Source: Streptomyces spiramyceticus
Lineage (GTDB): Bacteria > Actinomycetota > Actinomycetes > Streptomycetales > Streptomycetaceae
Direction: 5' to 3'
Assembly: GCF_028807635.1 (NCBI RefSeq)
Contig: NZ_JARBAX010000001.1
Coordinates: 1,749,001 to 1,813,000 of the forward strand
DNA: 64,000 nt
Shown: piece by piece, positions 1 to 9,019 of the stretch
Numbering within the stretch: the first letter of the stretch is position 1
How the letters are laid out: the number at the start of each line of letters is the position of its first letter
Translations under genes and position numbers: made by a program
The notes under the pieces: model-generated
What the model saw: only the letters and a program-made list of their open reading frames with translations
Database searches by the model: none
Told to the model about the DNA's origin: nothing

Positions 1-83
1 ATGCCCGCCCGCTGGACCCTGACGACATGCCCCCGGCCGTGCTGGTCCCATCTGCTCACCTTGCTGGCCGCCATAGACGGCAT
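1..83 (-). CDS. 5' end of a hypothetical protein, cut by the window edge
   Basis: Only the N-terminus is present. It reads leftward from an ATG at 83, with a good GGGGAGG ribosome-binding site just upstream. The visible peptide begins MPSMAASKVSRWDQHGRG and continues VVRVQRAG before the edge. Nearly every codon ends in G or C, which supports real coding. It lies downstream of glyS on the same strand, separated by a strong hairpin, so it is probably a separate transcript. I do not recognise the family with confidence. A downstream ATG at 74 is the other possible start. Confidence 0.55.
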   Translation of the reverse strand, partial: MPSMAASKVSRWDQHGRGHVVRVQRAG

Positions 84-119
84 TGCGCCTCCCCGGTACG
101 AGTGAGCCCAGTGTGCACG

Positions 120-154
120 AAGCCCCCGGTCCCGCGAGCGGGAACCGGGGGCTT
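120..154. terminator. Hairpin terminator downstream of glyS
   Basis: An 11-bp perfect stem (AAGCCCCCGGT with ACCGGGGGCTT) encloses a smaller CCCGC/GCGGG stem. It sits about 20 bases past the glyS stop codon and is symmetric, so it could work in both directions. There is no long U tract, as is usual for Streptomyces terminators. Confidence 0.75.
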
Positions 155-175
155 CGTACGTCTCGTACGACAGGG

Positions 176-1561
176 TCAGCAGCCGAGCAGGCGGCCGCCC
201 AGGTAGGACTGGATCTGGTCCAGCGAGACGCGCTCCTGCTTCATCGTGTCGCGCTCGCGCACCGTCACCGCGTTGTCGTCGAGGGTGTCGAAGTCGACGG
301 TCACGCAGAACGGCGTACCGATCTCGTCCTGACGGCGGTAGCGGCGGCCGATGGCGCCCGCGTCGTCGAACTCGATGTTCCAGTTCTTGCGCAGATCGGT
401 CGCCAGGCCCTTGGCCTTCGGCGACAGCTGCGGGTTGCGGGACAGCGGCAGCACCGCGACCTTGACCGGCGCCAGGCGCGGGTCGAGGCGCATCACGGTG
501 CGCTTCTCCATGACGCCCTTGGCGTTCGGGGCCTCGTCCTCGATGTACGCGTCGAGCATGAAGGCGAGCATGGCGCGGTTCACGCCGGCCGCCGGCTCGA
601 TGACGTACGGAGTCCAGCGCTCGCCGGCCTCCTGGTCGAAGTACGTCAGGTCCTGGCCGGACGCCTTGGAGTGCGCCTTGAGGTCGAAGTCGGTGCGGTT
701 GGCCACGCCTTCGAGCTCGGAGAACTCGCTGCCGCCGAAGTTGAAGCGGTACTCGATGTCGGCGGTGCGCTTCGAGTAGTGGGAGAGCTTGTCCTTCGGG
801 TGGTCGTACCAGCGGATGTTCTCCTCACGGAGACCAAGCTCGCGGTACCAGTTCCACCGCTGCTCCATCCAGTACTCGTGCCACTGCTCGTCCTCGCCCG
901 GCTTGACGAAGAACTCCATCTCCATCTGCTCGAACTCGCGGGTACGGAAGATGAAGTTGCCCGGAGTGATCTCGTTCCGGAAGGACTTGCCGACCTGCGC
1001 GATGCCGAACGGCGGCTTCTTGCGCGAAGTCTGCTGCACCTGGGCGAAGTTGGTGAAAATACCCTGCGCGGTCTCGGGACGCAGGTAGGCCGTCGAGCCC
1101 TTGTCCTGCGTCGGGCCGAGGTGCGTCTGCAGCATGCCGGAGAACTGCTTGGGCTCGGTGAACTGGCCCTTGGTACCGCAGTTGGGGCAGTTGATGTCGG
1201 CAAGACCGTTCTCGGGCGTACGGCCGTTGTGCTTGGCCTCGTACGCCTCGATCAGGTGGTCCGCCCGGTGCCGCTTGTGGCAGGCGGTGCACTCGGTGAG
1301 CGGGTCGGAGAACGTCGCGACGTGACCGGACGCCTCCCACACCTCGGGAGCCAGGATCACCGAGGAGTCGAGACCGACCACGTCATCGCGCGCGATGACC
1401 ATGGAACGCCACCACTGGCGCTTGATGTTCTCCTTGAGTTCGACACCCAGCGGTCCGTAGTCCCAGGCGGCGCGAGAGCCACCGTAGATCTCACTGCACG
1501 GGTAGACGAAGCCACGGCGCTTGCTCAGGCTGACGATGGTGTCGATCTTGTCGGCGGCCAC
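176..1561 (-). CDS. glyS: Glycyl-tRNA synthetase
   Basis: Charges tRNA-Gly with glycine in the cytoplasm. The 461-residue length fits the dimeric alpha2 class II glycyl-tRNA synthetase of actinobacteria. The N-terminal WDYGPLG motif is at about 34-40. Two zinc-type cysteine pairs are visible (CTAC near 91-94, CPNC near 125-128). Class II motif 2 appears as FRNE near 194, and a motif 3 region as AAGVNRAML near 323-331. The C-terminal anticodon-binding domain follows. Translation probably starts at a GTG at 1561, preceded by GAAGAGAG; the nearby ATG at 1575 is out of frame. It is divergent from znuA, with about 170 bp between them. Confidence 0.97.
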   Translation of the reverse strand: MAADKIDTIVSLSKRRGFVYPCSEIYGGSRAAWDYGPLGVELKENIKRQWWRSMVIARDDVVGLDSSVILAPEVWEASGHVATFSDPLTECTACHKRHRADHLIEAYEAKHNGRTPENGLADINCPNCGTKGQFTEPKQFSGMLQTHLGPTQDKGSTAYLRPETAQGIFTNFAQVQQTSRKKPPFGIAQVGKSFRNEITPGNFIFRTREFEQMEMEFFVKPGEDEQWHEYWMEQRWNWYRELGLREENIRWYDHPKDKLSHYSKRTADIEYRFNFGGSEFSELEGVANRTDFDLKAHSKASGQDLTYFDQEAGERWTPYVIEPAAGVNRAMLAFMLDAYIEDEAPNAKGVMEKRTVMRLDPRLAPVKVAVLPLSRNPQLSPKAKGLATDLRKNWNIEFDDAGAIGRRYRRQDEIGTPFCVTVDFDTLDDNAVTVRERDTMKQERVSLDQIQSYLGGRLLGC

Positions 1562-1694
1562 GGTGCTCTCTTCATTACGACGACGACGAACGCGAATGAT
1601 TCAGATTACCGGCGCTCGTACCCCCCGGATCAAATCGGTAGGGCGGGTGCGGGATCACAGCCCCCATAACACCTCAGACCACTCGTTGCATTAT

Positions 1695-1709
1695 TGACAA
1701 TCGTTTCCA
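1695..1709 (+). promoter_or_regulatory. Putative Zur box 1 upstream of znuA
   Basis: The 15-mer TGACAATCGTTTCCA matches 11 of 15 positions of the actinobacterial Zur consensus TGAAAATGATTTTCA. It overlaps a TTGACA hexamer (1694-1699) that could be the -35 element of the znuA promoter. Binding by the zinc regulator encoded at the end of this operon would block transcription when zinc is plentiful. The match was made by eye against the known consensus. Confidence 0.6.
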
Positions 1710-1716
1710 GTCTTGT

Positions 1717-1731
1717 TGAAAATGGGAGTCA
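1717..1731 (+). promoter_or_regulatory. Putative Zur box 2 overlapping the znuA start
   Basis: TGAAAATGGGAGTCA matches the first eight positions of the Zur consensus exactly and 11 of 15 overall. It covers the presumed -10 region, the GGGAG ribosome-binding site and the first base of the znuA ATG. It lies 22 bp (about two helical turns) from box 1, centre to centre, so two dimers could bind the same face of the DNA. Confidence 0.45.
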
Positions 1732-2693
1732 TGAACGTACGACGACGCCTCATACCCACCGCCGCGACCGCCGGAGCCGTCGCGCTCGGCCTGATGGCTG
1801 TAAGTGCCTGCTCCTCCTCCGGCGCCGCATCGAAGAACAACGGCGGCAAGCTCGACGTGGTGGCGTCGTTCTATCCGATGCAGTACCTGGCCGAGGAGAT
1901 AGGCGGCGACCACGTCTCCGTATCGACCCTCACGAAGCCCGGTGTCGAGCCGCACGACCTGGAGCTCAGCCCGAAGCAGACCGCCGGGCTCGGCGAAGCC
2001 GGCTTCATCCTCTACCTCAAGGGCCTCCAGCCCGCCGTCGACGAGGCCGTCGCGCAGTCCGGCGTGAAGAACACCGTCGACGCCGCCACCCTCACCCACC
2101 TCGAAGAGCACGGCGAAGAGCACGGCGCCGAAGAACACGCCGAGGAAGAAGAGCACGGCCACGACGAAGCCGGGGGCGACCCCCACGTCTGGCTGGACCC
2201 CGTGAAGTACGCCGAGGTCGCCAAGGGCGTCGGCAAGGCCCTGGAGAAGGCCGACCCCGACAACGCGGCGGCATACAAGAAGAACACCGAGGATCTGGTC
2301 GGCAAGCTCGACGGCCTGCACAAGAAGTTCGAGAGCGGCCTGCAAAACACCGACACCAAGACCTTCATCACCGCCCACTCCGCCTTCGGCTACCTCGCCG
2401 AGCGCTACGGCCTGGAGCAGGAGGGCATCAGCGGTCTCGACCCCGACTCCGAGCCCAGCCTGTCCCGCATGAAGGACCTCCAGAAGATCGCCAAGAAGGA
2501 CAAGGTCACCACCGTGTTCTTCGAGACGCTCGTCAGCGACAAGACCGCCAAGACCCTCGCGGGCGACACCGGACTGAAGACCGACGTCCTGGACCCGCTG
2601 GAGGGAATCACGGACAAGTCCAAGGGCGATGACTACATCGAGGTCATGGAGTCGAACCTCACCGCGCTGGAAAAGGCCCTCGGCGCGAAGTGA
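1731..2693 (+). CDS. znuA: Zinc ABC transporter substrate-binding lipoprotein
   Basis: Captures zinc outside the cell and delivers it to ZnuB/ZnuC. The 320-residue product has an Arg-rich signal peptide and a lipobox ending at Cys27 (VSAC), so it is membrane-anchored. It has cluster A-I features: a His near 75 in EPHDLELS, a His near 152 in DPHVWLDP and a His near 216 in AHSAFGYL. Between the first two is a His/Glu-rich loop (about 123-154) typical of zinc rather than manganese binders. The ATG at 1731 has GGGAG seven bases upstream, so I prefer it to the TTG at 1713. It heads the znuA-znuC-znuB-zur operon. Confidence 0.95.
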   Translation: MNVRRRLIPTAATAGAVALGLMAVSACSSSGAASKNNGGKLDVVASFYPMQYLAEEIGGDHVSVSTLTKPGVEPHDLELSPKQTAGLGEAGFILYLKGLQPAVDEAVAQSGVKNTVDAATLTHLEEHGEEHGAEEHAEEEEHGHDEAGGDPHVWLDPVKYAEVAKGVGKALEKADPDNAAAYKKNTEDLVGKLDGLHKKFESGLQNTDTKTFITAHSAFGYLAERYGLEQEGISGLDPDSEPSLSRMKDLQKIAKKDKVTTVFFETLVSDKTAKTLAGDTGLKTDVLDPLEGITDKSKGDDYIEVMESNLTALEKALGAK

Positions 2694-2740
2694 AGCAGAT
2701 CACCCCGGCGGCATCGTCGGCAGCATCGGAGGCGCGAGCC

Positions 2741-3523
2741 ATGAAGCCACAGCAGCACCCCACAGCGGACCCCGTCATATCCCTGCGCGGTGCCACGGCC
2801 ACGCTCGGCTCGCGCCCCGTGCTGCGCGGTATCGACCTCACCGTGCACCCCGGTGAGGTCGTCTCGCTGCTCGGCGCCAACGGCTCCGGGAAGTCGACGG
2901 CCGTACGTTCCGTGATCGGCCAGGTGCCGCTCACGGGCGGCACCGTCGACCTCTTCGGTACGCCGCTGCGCCGCTTCCGCGACTGGTCGCGCGTCGGGTA
3001 CGTACCGCAGCGCACCACGGCCGCGAGCGGCGTCCCCGCGACTGTGTACGAGGTCGTCTCGTCCGGCCGCCTCTCCCGTACGAAGCTGCGGTGGCCCTCG
3101 AAGGACGACCGCACCGCCGTGCACCGCGCCATCGAGCTCGTCGGGCTGGCGGACCGCACCAAGGACTCCGTGAACGCCCTGTCCGGCGGCCAGCACCAGC
3201 GCGTCCTCATCGCGCGGGCGCTCGCCTCCGAGCCGGAGCTACTGATCATGGATGAGCCGATGGCGGGCGTGGACCTGGCCAGCCAGGAGATCCTGGCCGC
3301 GACCCTGCGCGAGCAGGTCGCGGCCGGTACGACCGTGCTGCTCGTCCTGCACGAACTCGGCGCGCTGGAGCCGTTGATCGACCGCGCGGTGGTCCTGCGC
3401 GACGGCTGCGTCACCCACGACGGGCCGCCTCCGGAGTCGCTCGGCCAGCATGCGCTGCCCGGCCACGACCACGTACACCCTCACTCGGATTCCGAGCCTG
3501 TCCGGACGGGACTGCTGACGTGA
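2741..3523 (+). CDS. znuC: Zinc ABC transporter ATP-binding protein
   Basis: ATPase that powers zinc import through ZnuB. Of its 260 residues, the Walker A motif is GANGSGKST (about 45-53), the signature is LSGGQ (147-151), and Walker B is LLIMDEP (167-173); an H-loop VLHELG follows. The C-terminus carries a short His cluster (GHDHVHPH) that could hold metal. I chose the ATG at 2741 because GGAGG lies eight bases upstream; a GTG at 2690 overlapping the znuA stop would add 17 unremarkable residues. Its stop overlaps the znuB start, which suggests translational coupling. Confidence 0.95.
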   Translation: MKPQQHPTADPVISLRGATATLGSRPVLRGIDLTVHPGEVVSLLGANGSGKSTAVRSVIGQVPLTGGTVDLFGTPLRRFRDWSRVGYVPQRTTAASGVPATVYEVVSSGRLSRTKLRWPSKDDRTAVHRAIELVGLADRTKDSVNALSGGQHQRVLIARALASEPELLIMDEPMAGVDLASQEILAATLREQVAAGTTVLLVLHELGALEPLIDRAVVLRDGCVTHDGPPPESLGQHALPGHDHVHPHSDSEPVRTGLLT

Positions 3524-4443
3524 TGATCATCGAGATGCTCGAAACACCCCTCATGCAGCGGGCCCTGCTCGCCGCCGTCCTCGTCGGCATCACTGCACCC
3601 GCCGTCGGCATTTACCTGGTGCAGCGCCGCCAGGCCCTCATGGGCGACGGCATCGGCCACGTCGCGATGACCGGTGTCGGCCTCGGCTTCCTGCTCAGCA
3701 CCAACCCGGTGTGGATGGCCGCGCTCGTCTCGATCGCCGGCGCCGTCGCGATGGAACTGATCCGCTCGTACGGCCGCCTGCGCGGCGACATGGCGCTGGC
3801 CATGCTCTTCTACGGCGGCATGGCGGGCGGCGTCATGCTGATGCACCTCGCACCGAACGGCTCCAACTCCAACCTCACCTCGTACCTCTTCGGCTCGCTG
3901 GCTACCGTCTCGGACGCGGACGTCACCGCGATCTGCCTGCTCGCCGGCTTTGTGATGCTGGTCACCATCGGTCTGCGGCGCCACCTCTTCGCGGTCAGCC
4001 AGGACGAGGAGTTCGCGCGGGTGACCGGTCTGCCCGTGCGCGCCCTGAATCTGCTGATCGCCGTCACCGCGGCCGTCACGGTCACCGTCGCGATGCGCGT
4101 CGTCGGGCTGCTGCTGGTCAGCGCACTGATGGTGGTGCCGGTGGCTGCGGCGCAGCAGATCACCCGGTCGTTCAAGGTCACGTTCGTACTGGCCGTGGCC
4201 ATCGGCACGGTCGTGACACTCGCGGGCACGGCCGCCTCGTACCAGTACGAGGTACCGCCGGGCGCGACGATCGTGCTGCTGGCCATCGCCGCCTTCTTCG
4301 TACTGACAGCACTCGCCGCACCGCTCGCCAAGCGCCGGGCGCGGGCGCTGAGCGCGGCGGAGGACGGGGTTGCGGCCGGTTGTAGCGTGGAGGCGGGCAG
4401 CCTGCCGGACGCCCGTCACGCCACAAACGGCGTCAAGGTCTGA
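3520..4443 (+). CDS. znuB: Zinc ABC transporter permease
   Basis: Membrane channel of the zinc importer, of the ABC-3 (ZnuB/MntB) family. The 307-residue protein shows about eight or nine hydrophobic segments. It includes the family stretch GIYLVQRRQALMGDGIGHVAMTGVG near the N-terminus and VGLLLVSALMVVPVA further on. The C-terminal 30 or so residues form a soluble tail. The start is a GTG (3520) overlapping the znuC stop, with an ATG one codon later. With the flanking genes it forms a complete high-affinity zinc uptake system. Confidence 0.95.
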   Translation: MMIIEMLETPLMQRALLAAVLVGITAPAVGIYLVQRRQALMGDGIGHVAMTGVGLGFLLSTNPVWMAALVSIAGAVAMELIRSYGRLRGDMALAMLFYGGMAGGVMLMHLAPNGSNSNLTSYLFGSLATVSDADVTAICLLAGFVMLVTIGLRRHLFAVSQDEEFARVTGLPVRALNLLIAVTAAVTVTVAMRVVGLLLVSALMVVPVAAAQQITRSFKVTFVLAVAIGTVVTLAGTAASYQYEVPPGATIVLLAIAAFFVLTALAAPLAKRRARALSAAEDGVAAGCSVEAGSLPDARHATNGVKV

Positions 4444-4509
4444 CCGGCGGGGCGGCAACGACCTGACAGAATGGCCCGACATACGTACGGGCGACCAGAG
4501 GAGGCACCT

Positions 4510-4929
4510 GTGACGACTGCGGGAACCCCATCCCCGGTGCGTGGCCGGTCCACCCGGCAGCGGGCCGCCGTAGCGGCGGCGCTCGACGAGGTGGACGAGT
4601 TCCGCAGTGCGCAGGAGCTTCACGACATGCTCAAGCACCGGGGCGACTCGGTCGGGCTGACGACGGTCTACCGCACCTTGCAATCCCTCGCGGACGCGGG
4701 CGAAGTCGACGTACTGCGCACCAGCGAGGGCGAGGCGGTGTACCGGCGCTGCTCGTCCGGCGAGCACCATCATCACCTGGTGTGCCGGGTGTGCGGCAAG
4801 GCGGTCGAGGTCGAGGGCCCGGCCGTCGAGAAGTGGGCCGACGCGATCGCGGAGCAGCACGGTTACGTGAACGTGGCGCACACCGTGGAGGTCTTCGGCA
4901 CGTGCGCGGAGTGCGCGGCGAACGTCTGA
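4510..4929 (+). CDS. zur: Zinc uptake regulator of the Fur family
   Basis: Zinc-sensing repressor. The 139 residues contain a winged-helix DNA-binding half (about 13-80, with the recognition region GLTTVYRTL) and a dimerisation half with HHHH (86-89). Two structural-zinc cysteine pairs are CRVC (92-95) and CAEC (132-135). The GTG start at 4510 has GAGGAGG just upstream. As the last gene of znuACB it would take part in its own control through the boxes before znuA. Fur and Nur paralogues are excluded by the zinc-transport context rather than by sequence alone. Confidence 0.93.
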   Translation: MTTAGTPSPVRGRSTRQRAAVAAALDEVDEFRSAQELHDMLKHRGDSVGLTTVYRTLQSLADAGEVDVLRTSEGEAVYRRCSSGEHHHHLVCRVCGKAVEVEGPAVEKWADAIAEQHGYVNVAHTVEVFGTCAECAANV

Positions 4930-4936
4930 CGACGGT

Positions 4937-4981
4937 ACGCCAGTGCGCCCGCACCGGACATCGGTGCGGGCCCACTGGCGT
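4937..4981. terminator. Bidirectional hairpin terminator between zur and uppS
   Basis: A long stem begins ACGCCAGTG (4937-4945), ends CACTGGCGT (4973-4981), and has a GC-rich inner stem (GCCCGCACCG with CGGTGCGGGC). It lies eight bases after the zur stop and 33 bases before the converging uppS stop, so it can end both transcripts. Confidence 0.8.
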
Positions 4982-5014
4982 GCGGCCGGAGCGTCCCGGT
5001 CAGTAGGGCTCGGC

Positions 5015-5854
5015 TCAGGCGCCCGGCTCCGTGCCGCGCATCGCTTCCAGTTCCTCGTTCGGGATCGCCCCGCCGAAGCGGCGGTCGCGCTGGGCGAACT
5101 CCAGGCAGGCCCGCCACAGGTCGCGGCGGTCGAAGTCGGGCCACAGGACGTCCTGGAAGACCATCTCGGCGTAAGCGCTCTGCCAGATCAGGTAGTTGGA
5201 CGTGCGCTGCTCGCCACTGGGGCGCACGAAGAGGTCGACGTCCGGCATGTCCGGGTAGTACATGTACTTCGCAAAGGTCTTCTCGTTGACCTTGGCCGGG
5301 TCGAGCTTGCCCGCCGCGACGTCCCGCGCGATCGCCTGCGCGGCGTCCGCGATCTCGGCGCGGCCGCCGTAGTTGACGCAGAAGTACAGCGTCATCGCGT
5401 CGTTGTTCTTGGTCTGCTCCTGGGCGACCTGGAGCTCCTGGACGACGGACTTCCACATCTTCGGCATCCGGCCGGTCCAGCGGATACGGATGCCGAGCTC
5501 GTCCATCTCGTCGCGCCTGCGGCGGATGACGTCCCGGTTGAAGTTCATCAGGAAGCGCACCTCCTCGGGCGAGCGCTTCCAGTTCTCGGTGGAAAAGGCG
5601 TACAGGGAGAGATTCTTGACGCCCATCTCGATGCAGCCCTTGAGCACGTCCAGGACGACACCCTCGCCGACCTTGTGGCCCTCGGTGCGCGGCAGGCCGC
5701 GCTCCTTCGCCCAGCGGCCGTTGCCGTCCATGACGACCGCCACGTGCTCCGGCACCAGCTCACCGGGGATCTTCGGCGGGCGCGCACCGGACGGGTGCGG
5801 CTCCGGCGTCTTGTATTCGCGCCGGTTACGGCCCAGAATCCCGCGTCGTGCCAT
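5015..5854 (-). CDS. uppS: Isoprenyl transferase (undecaprenyl diphosphate synthase family)
   Basis: cis-Prenyltransferase that makes the C50-C55 polyprenyl diphosphate carrier lipid for peptidoglycan and glycan assembly. The 279-residue protein has the signature [13 protein letters not shown] with the catalytic Asp near 43. It also has FSTENWKRS and the C-terminal [20 protein letters not shown] region that binds the homoallylic substrate. The ATG at 5854 is preceded by GGGAGACGAAAGCTC. It is probably co-transcribed with recO just upstream (20-bp gap), a pairing usual in Streptomyces. Confidence 0.96.
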   Translation of the reverse strand: MARRGILGRNRREYKTPEPHPSGARPPKIPGELVPEHVAVVMDGNGRWAKERGLPRTEGHKVGEGVVLDVLKGCIEMGVKNLSLYAFSTENWKRSPEEVRFLMNFNRDVIRRRRDEMDELGIRIRWTGRMPKMWKSVVQELQVAQEQTKNNDAMTLYFCVNYGGRAEIADAAQAIARDVAAGKLDPAKVNEKTFAKYMYYPDMPDVDLFVRPSGEQRTSNYLIWQSAYAEMVFQDVLWPDFDRRDLWRACLEFAQRDRRFGGAIPNEELEAMRGTEPGA

Positions 5855-5874
5855 GAGCTTTCGTCTCCCTCAAT

Positions 5875-6621
5875 TCACTTCTCTACGTACCGCAGCGAGC
5901 GCAGTCCGCGCTCCAAGTGCCAGTGCAGATACGCCGACACCAGCCCGCTGCCCTCCCTGACGTGCCTCGGCTCGCAGCGGTCCGCCGTCTCCCAGTCCCC
6001 CGTGAGCAGCGCGCTGAGCAGACCGACGGCCTCCGCCGAGGGTACGACGCTTCCGGGCACCCGGCAGTCGCCGCATATGACCCCGCCCGCTGCGACCGAA
6101 AAGAACCGGTTCGGTCCGTGCAGGCCGCACCTCGCGCAGTCCGTGAAGCTGGGCGCGTAGCCGTTGACGGCCAGCGAGCGCAGCAGGAAGGCGTCGAGAA
6201 TGAGGTTCGGTGCGTGCTCGCCGCGGGCCAGGGTGCGCAGGGCGCCGACGAGCAGCAGGTACTGCTGTACGGCGGGCTCGCCCTCGTGGTCGGTGAACCG
6301 CTCGGCGGTCTCCAGCATGGCCGTGCCCGCCGTGTAGCGGGCATAGTCCGTGACGATTCCGCCGCCGTACGGGGCGATCGTCTCGCTCTGTGTGCACAGC
6401 GGCAGGCCGCGGCCGACGAGTTCGCTGCCGCGCGAGAAGAACTGCACGTCGACGTGCGAGAAGGGCTCCAGCCGCGCCCCGAACTTCGACTTGGTCCGCC
6501 GGACCCCGCGCGCGACGGCGCGTACGCGGCCGTGACCGCGAGTGAGCAGCGTGATGATGCGGTCCGCTTCACCCAGCTTCTGGGTGCGTAGGACGATGCC
6601 GTCATCACGGAACAGGCTCAT
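5875..6621 (-). CDS. recO: DNA repair protein RecO
   Basis: Mediator that loads RecA onto SSB-coated single-stranded DNA in the RecFOR pathway. The 248-residue product begins MSLFRDDGIVLRTQKLGE, the usual RecO OB-fold start, and contains LTRGHGRVRAVARGVRR. A zinc-type cluster near 150-180 is visible as CARCG and CGDC. I use the ATG at 6621 because it has GGGAGAA upstream and matches family starts; the open frame runs further upstream without good reason. Confidence 0.95.
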   Translation of the reverse strand: MSLFRDDGIVLRTQKLGEADRIITLLTRGHGRVRAVARGVRRTKSKFGARLEPFSHVDVQFFSRGSELVGRGLPLCTQSETIAPYGGGIVTDYARYTAGTAMLETAERFTDHEGEPAVQQYLLLVGALRTLARGEHAPNLILDAFLLRSLAVNGYAPSFTDCARCGLHGPNRFFSVAAGGVICGDCRVPGSVVPSAEAVGLLSALLTGDWETADRCEPRHVREGSGLVSAYLHWHLERGLRSLRYVEK

Positions 6622-6796
6622 ACGTTCATTCTCCCGTACACCGCCTGCGGGCCCGGTCGGGCAGTGTTTTATAGGGCCTCTTTGGGAAGCCATAAGTCTG
6701 GCTTATGTGGTCATAGGTGGGGGCCAGGTACCTGAGCAGGCATTTCGTTTGACAGGGTGGCAGGCGAACAGCTGTCTCCGCTCGAAGGGAACCCCC

Positions 6797-8167
6797 ATGC
6801 CCCGCGCCCTGCGGATCGCGATAGTCGGTGCCGGCCCCGCCGGTATTTACGCCGCCGACGCCTTGCTGAAGTCCGAGGCGGCCTCCGATCCCGGGGTGTC
6901 CATCGACCTCTTCGAGCGGATGCCGGCGCCCTTCGGGCTGATCCGGTACGGCGTCGCGCCCGACCACCCCCGCATCAAGGGCATCATCACCGCCCTGCAC
7001 CAGGTCCTGGACAAGCCGCAGATCCGCCTGTTCGGCAACGTCGACTACCCCTCCGACATCGGCCTGGACGATCTCCGCGCGTTCTACGACGCGGTGATCT
7101 TCTCCACCGGCGCGAGCGCCGACCGGGCGATGGACATCCCCGGCATCGAACTCGACGGCTCCTACGGGGCGGCCGACTTCGTCTCCTGGTACGACGGCCA
7201 CCCGGACGTGCCGCGCACCTGGCCGCTGGAGGCCGAGAAGGTGGCCGTGCTGGGTGTCGGCAACGTCGCTCTCGACGTGGCCCGCATTCTCGCGAAGACG
7301 GCCGACGAGCTGCTTCCGACCGAGATCCCGCCGAATGTGTACGACGGTCTCGCCGCCAACAAGGCGCTCGAAGTGCACGTCTTCGGGCGGCGCGGTCCCG
7401 CGCAGGCCAAGTTCAGCCCCATGGAGCTGCGGGAGCTCGACCACTCCCCCAACATCGAGGTCATCGTCAACCCCGAGGACATCGACTACGACGACGGCAG
7501 CATCGCCACCCGCCGTGCCAACAAGCAGGCGGACATGGTCGCCAAGACGCTGGAGAACTGGGCGATCCGGGACATCGGCGACCGGCCCCACAAGCTGTTC
7601 CTGCACTTCTTCGAGTCGCCCACCGAGGTCGTCGGCGAGGACGGCAAGGTCGTCGGTCTGCGTACCGAGCGGACCCAACTGGACGGCACCGGCAATGTCA
7701 CCGGGACGGGCGAGACGCACACCTGGGACGTGCAGGCCGTCTACCGTGCGGTCGGCTACCTCTCCGACGAGCTCCCCAAGCTGCCCTTCGACTGCGTGTC
7801 CGGGACCGTCCCGCACGAGGGCGGACGGGTCATCGAGGAGGGTGGCGAGCACCTCCGGTCGACGTACGTCACGGGCTGGATCAAGCGCGGCCCGATCGGC
7901 CTCATCGGCCACACGAAGGGCGACGCGAACGAAACGGTGGCCAACCTTCTGGAGGACCACGGCGCGGGCAGGCTGCACACCCCCGCCGCACCCGCCGAGG
8001 AGGCCGTGACGGCCTTCCTGGAGGGCAAGGGCGTCGCGTACACGACATGGGAGGGCTGGCACCGCCTGGACAGCGCAGAGCGGGCGCTGGGCGCCGCCGA
8101 AGGCCGCGAGCGGGTCAAGATCGTCGACCGTGACGCGATGCTGCGGGCGTCCTCGGCCCAGGACTGA
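6797..8167 (+). CDS. Ferredoxin-NADP reductase (FprA-like FAD oxidoreductase)
   Basis: Transfers electrons between NADPH and ferredoxins, for example to feed cytochromes P450. The 456-residue protein belongs to the adrenodoxin-reductase-like family. It has an FAD-binding Rossmann motif IVGAGPAGIYAADAL near the N-terminus, then APFGLIRYGVAPDHP. A second nucleotide fold is GVGNVALDVARIL (about 150-160), and the C-terminal block is GWIKRGPIGLIGHTKGDA. The ATG at 6797 has GAAGGGA upstream. There is no fused ferredoxin domain, unlike the longer FprB type, and no partner ferredoxin next to it. Confidence 0.92.
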   Translation: MPRALRIAIVGAGPAGIYAADALLKSEAASDPGVSIDLFERMPAPFGLIRYGVAPDHPRIKGIITALHQVLDKPQIRLFGNVDYPSDIGLDDLRAFYDAVIFSTGASADRAMDIPGIELDGSYGAADFVSWYDGHPDVPRTWPLEAEKVAVLGVGNVALDVARILAKTADELLPTEIPPNVYDGLAANKALEVHVFGRRGPAQAKFSPMELRELDHSPNIEVIVNPEDIDYDDGSIATRRANKQADMVAKTLENWAIRDIGDRPHKLFLHFFESPTEVVGEDGKVVGLRTERTQLDGTGNVTGTGETHTWDVQAVYRAVGYLSDELPKLPFDCVSGTVPHEGGRVIEEGGEHLRSTYVTGWIKRGPIGLIGHTKGDANETVANLLEDHGAGRLHTPAAPAEEAVTAFLEGKGVAYTTWEGWHRLDSAERALGAAEGRERVKIVDRDAMLRASSAQD

Positions 8168-8170
8168 GCC

Positions 8171-8203
8171 GAGGGGGCGGCCGGAGGGCCGCCTCGCTCC
8201 CCC
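8171..8203. terminator. Hairpin between converging fprA-like and terB-like genes
   Basis: A GGCGGCC/GGCCGCC stem with a four-base loop lies just after the oxidoreductase stop. A competing GGGGG/CCCCC pairing is possible outside it. It could terminate either converging gene, but has no U tract. Confidence 0.5.
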
Positions 8204-8218
8204 GGAGCAGGCGCCGGA

Positions 8219-8914
8219 TCAGGACGGCGTACGGGCGGCCGCCAGCAGCCGGGAGGTGTCGTCCGGGCAGATCAGCAGCGCGCCGCCGACGATCGTCAGT
8301 ACCTCGCGTTCGGCCGGGCTGTACGGGCCGTCCGCGAGGGCGATGGCGGCGCCCTGCAGCAGGATGGATTCCCGGCCTGCGGGGGCGAGGTGCGGCGCGA
8401 GTGGTTCGAGCGCTTCGTGCAGCTCGATGGCGAGCGCCGCACCGCAAGGCTCGGCGGTCCCTTCGTACTGCCCGGGAAGGCGCCCGGTGTCGGCTGCGAG
8501 GGCCTCGATGAGGGCGGTCAGCTGGCCCTCGGTGCAGTCTTCGAAGCCCGCGGCGCGCACGGCGGCCACCGCGGTGAGTCTGACCGTACGGGAGGACGTG
8601 CCGCCCGCGGCGAGGACGGCGAGGGCCACGGTGTGGACGGCGTCGCGGAGCATCGCGGAGAAGCGGACCGTGGTGGGGTGGTCGAGTGCCTCGGTGCCGA
8701 AGTGGGTCTGGCAGGCGGCGCATTCGATGACCGGGCCCGCGTAACCGCGCGGCAGCAGTGGGACACCGAGGACGGTGAAGCGCCTGCGTCCTGTCCGGCG
8801 GCGGTAATTGCGGTCTCCGCCGCAATCGGGACAGAAGAAGTCACCGTCGCCGACAGTGTTCCAAGCGGTGCGAATGCCCCAAACGCATCGTTTCGGGCCT
8901 TGGGCCGGCACCAC
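8219..8914 (-). CDS. TerB-like protein with N-terminal zinc ribbon
   Basis: About 231 residues. The N-terminal part carries CPDCGGD and CAAC pairs, a probable zinc ribbon. The C-terminal part (from about 110) is an all-helical acidic domain with SPAEREVLTIVGGAL, resembling the TerB fold of tellurite-resistance-associated and DjlA-type proteins. The role is unknown; such stand-alone proteins occur across Streptomyces. I prefer the GTG at 8914, which has GGAGG six bases upstream, over the ATG at 8980, whose extra residues look non-conserved. It converges with the oxidoreductase gene. Confidence 0.75.
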   Translation of the reverse strand: MVPAQGPKRCVWGIRTAWNTVGDGDFFCPDCGGDRNYRRRTGRRRFTVLGVPLLPRGYAGPVIECAACQTHFGTEALDHPTTVRFSAMLRDAVHTVALAVLAAGGTSSRTVRLTAVAAVRAAGFEDCTEGQLTALIEALAADTGRLPGQYEGTAEPCGAALAIELHEALEPLAPHLAPAGRESILLQGAAIALADGPYSPAEREVLTIVGGALLICPDDTSRLLAAARTPS

Positions 8915-9019
8915 GTCGCACCTCCGTAACTCCCCCGTACGCTCGCGGCAACGCTGCCGCGTTGACGTGATGTTAGCCACATCAGTGATGCCGCGTCAGC
9001 ACCCTGTCACGACATGAAG

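Noticed and set aside
1..105. Plus-strand frame ending at a TGA at 103-105
   Set aside because: The minus-strand frame over the same bases has better codon bias and a ribosome-binding site, so the left-edge gene is taken to be leftward.
1585..1610. A third Zur box near the glyS start
   Set aside because: The best 15-mer matches only about 9 of 15 positions and lacks symmetry.
83..1669. Long open frame on the plus strand opposite glyS
   Set aside because: A GC-bias shadow of glyS: Arg/Val/Leu-rich with no family motifs, while the minus strand gives a full glycyl-tRNA synthetase.
8915..8980. ATG start at 8980 for the TerB-like protein
   Set aside because: The GTG at 8914 has a strong GGAGG at proper distance, and the extra 22 residues look random.
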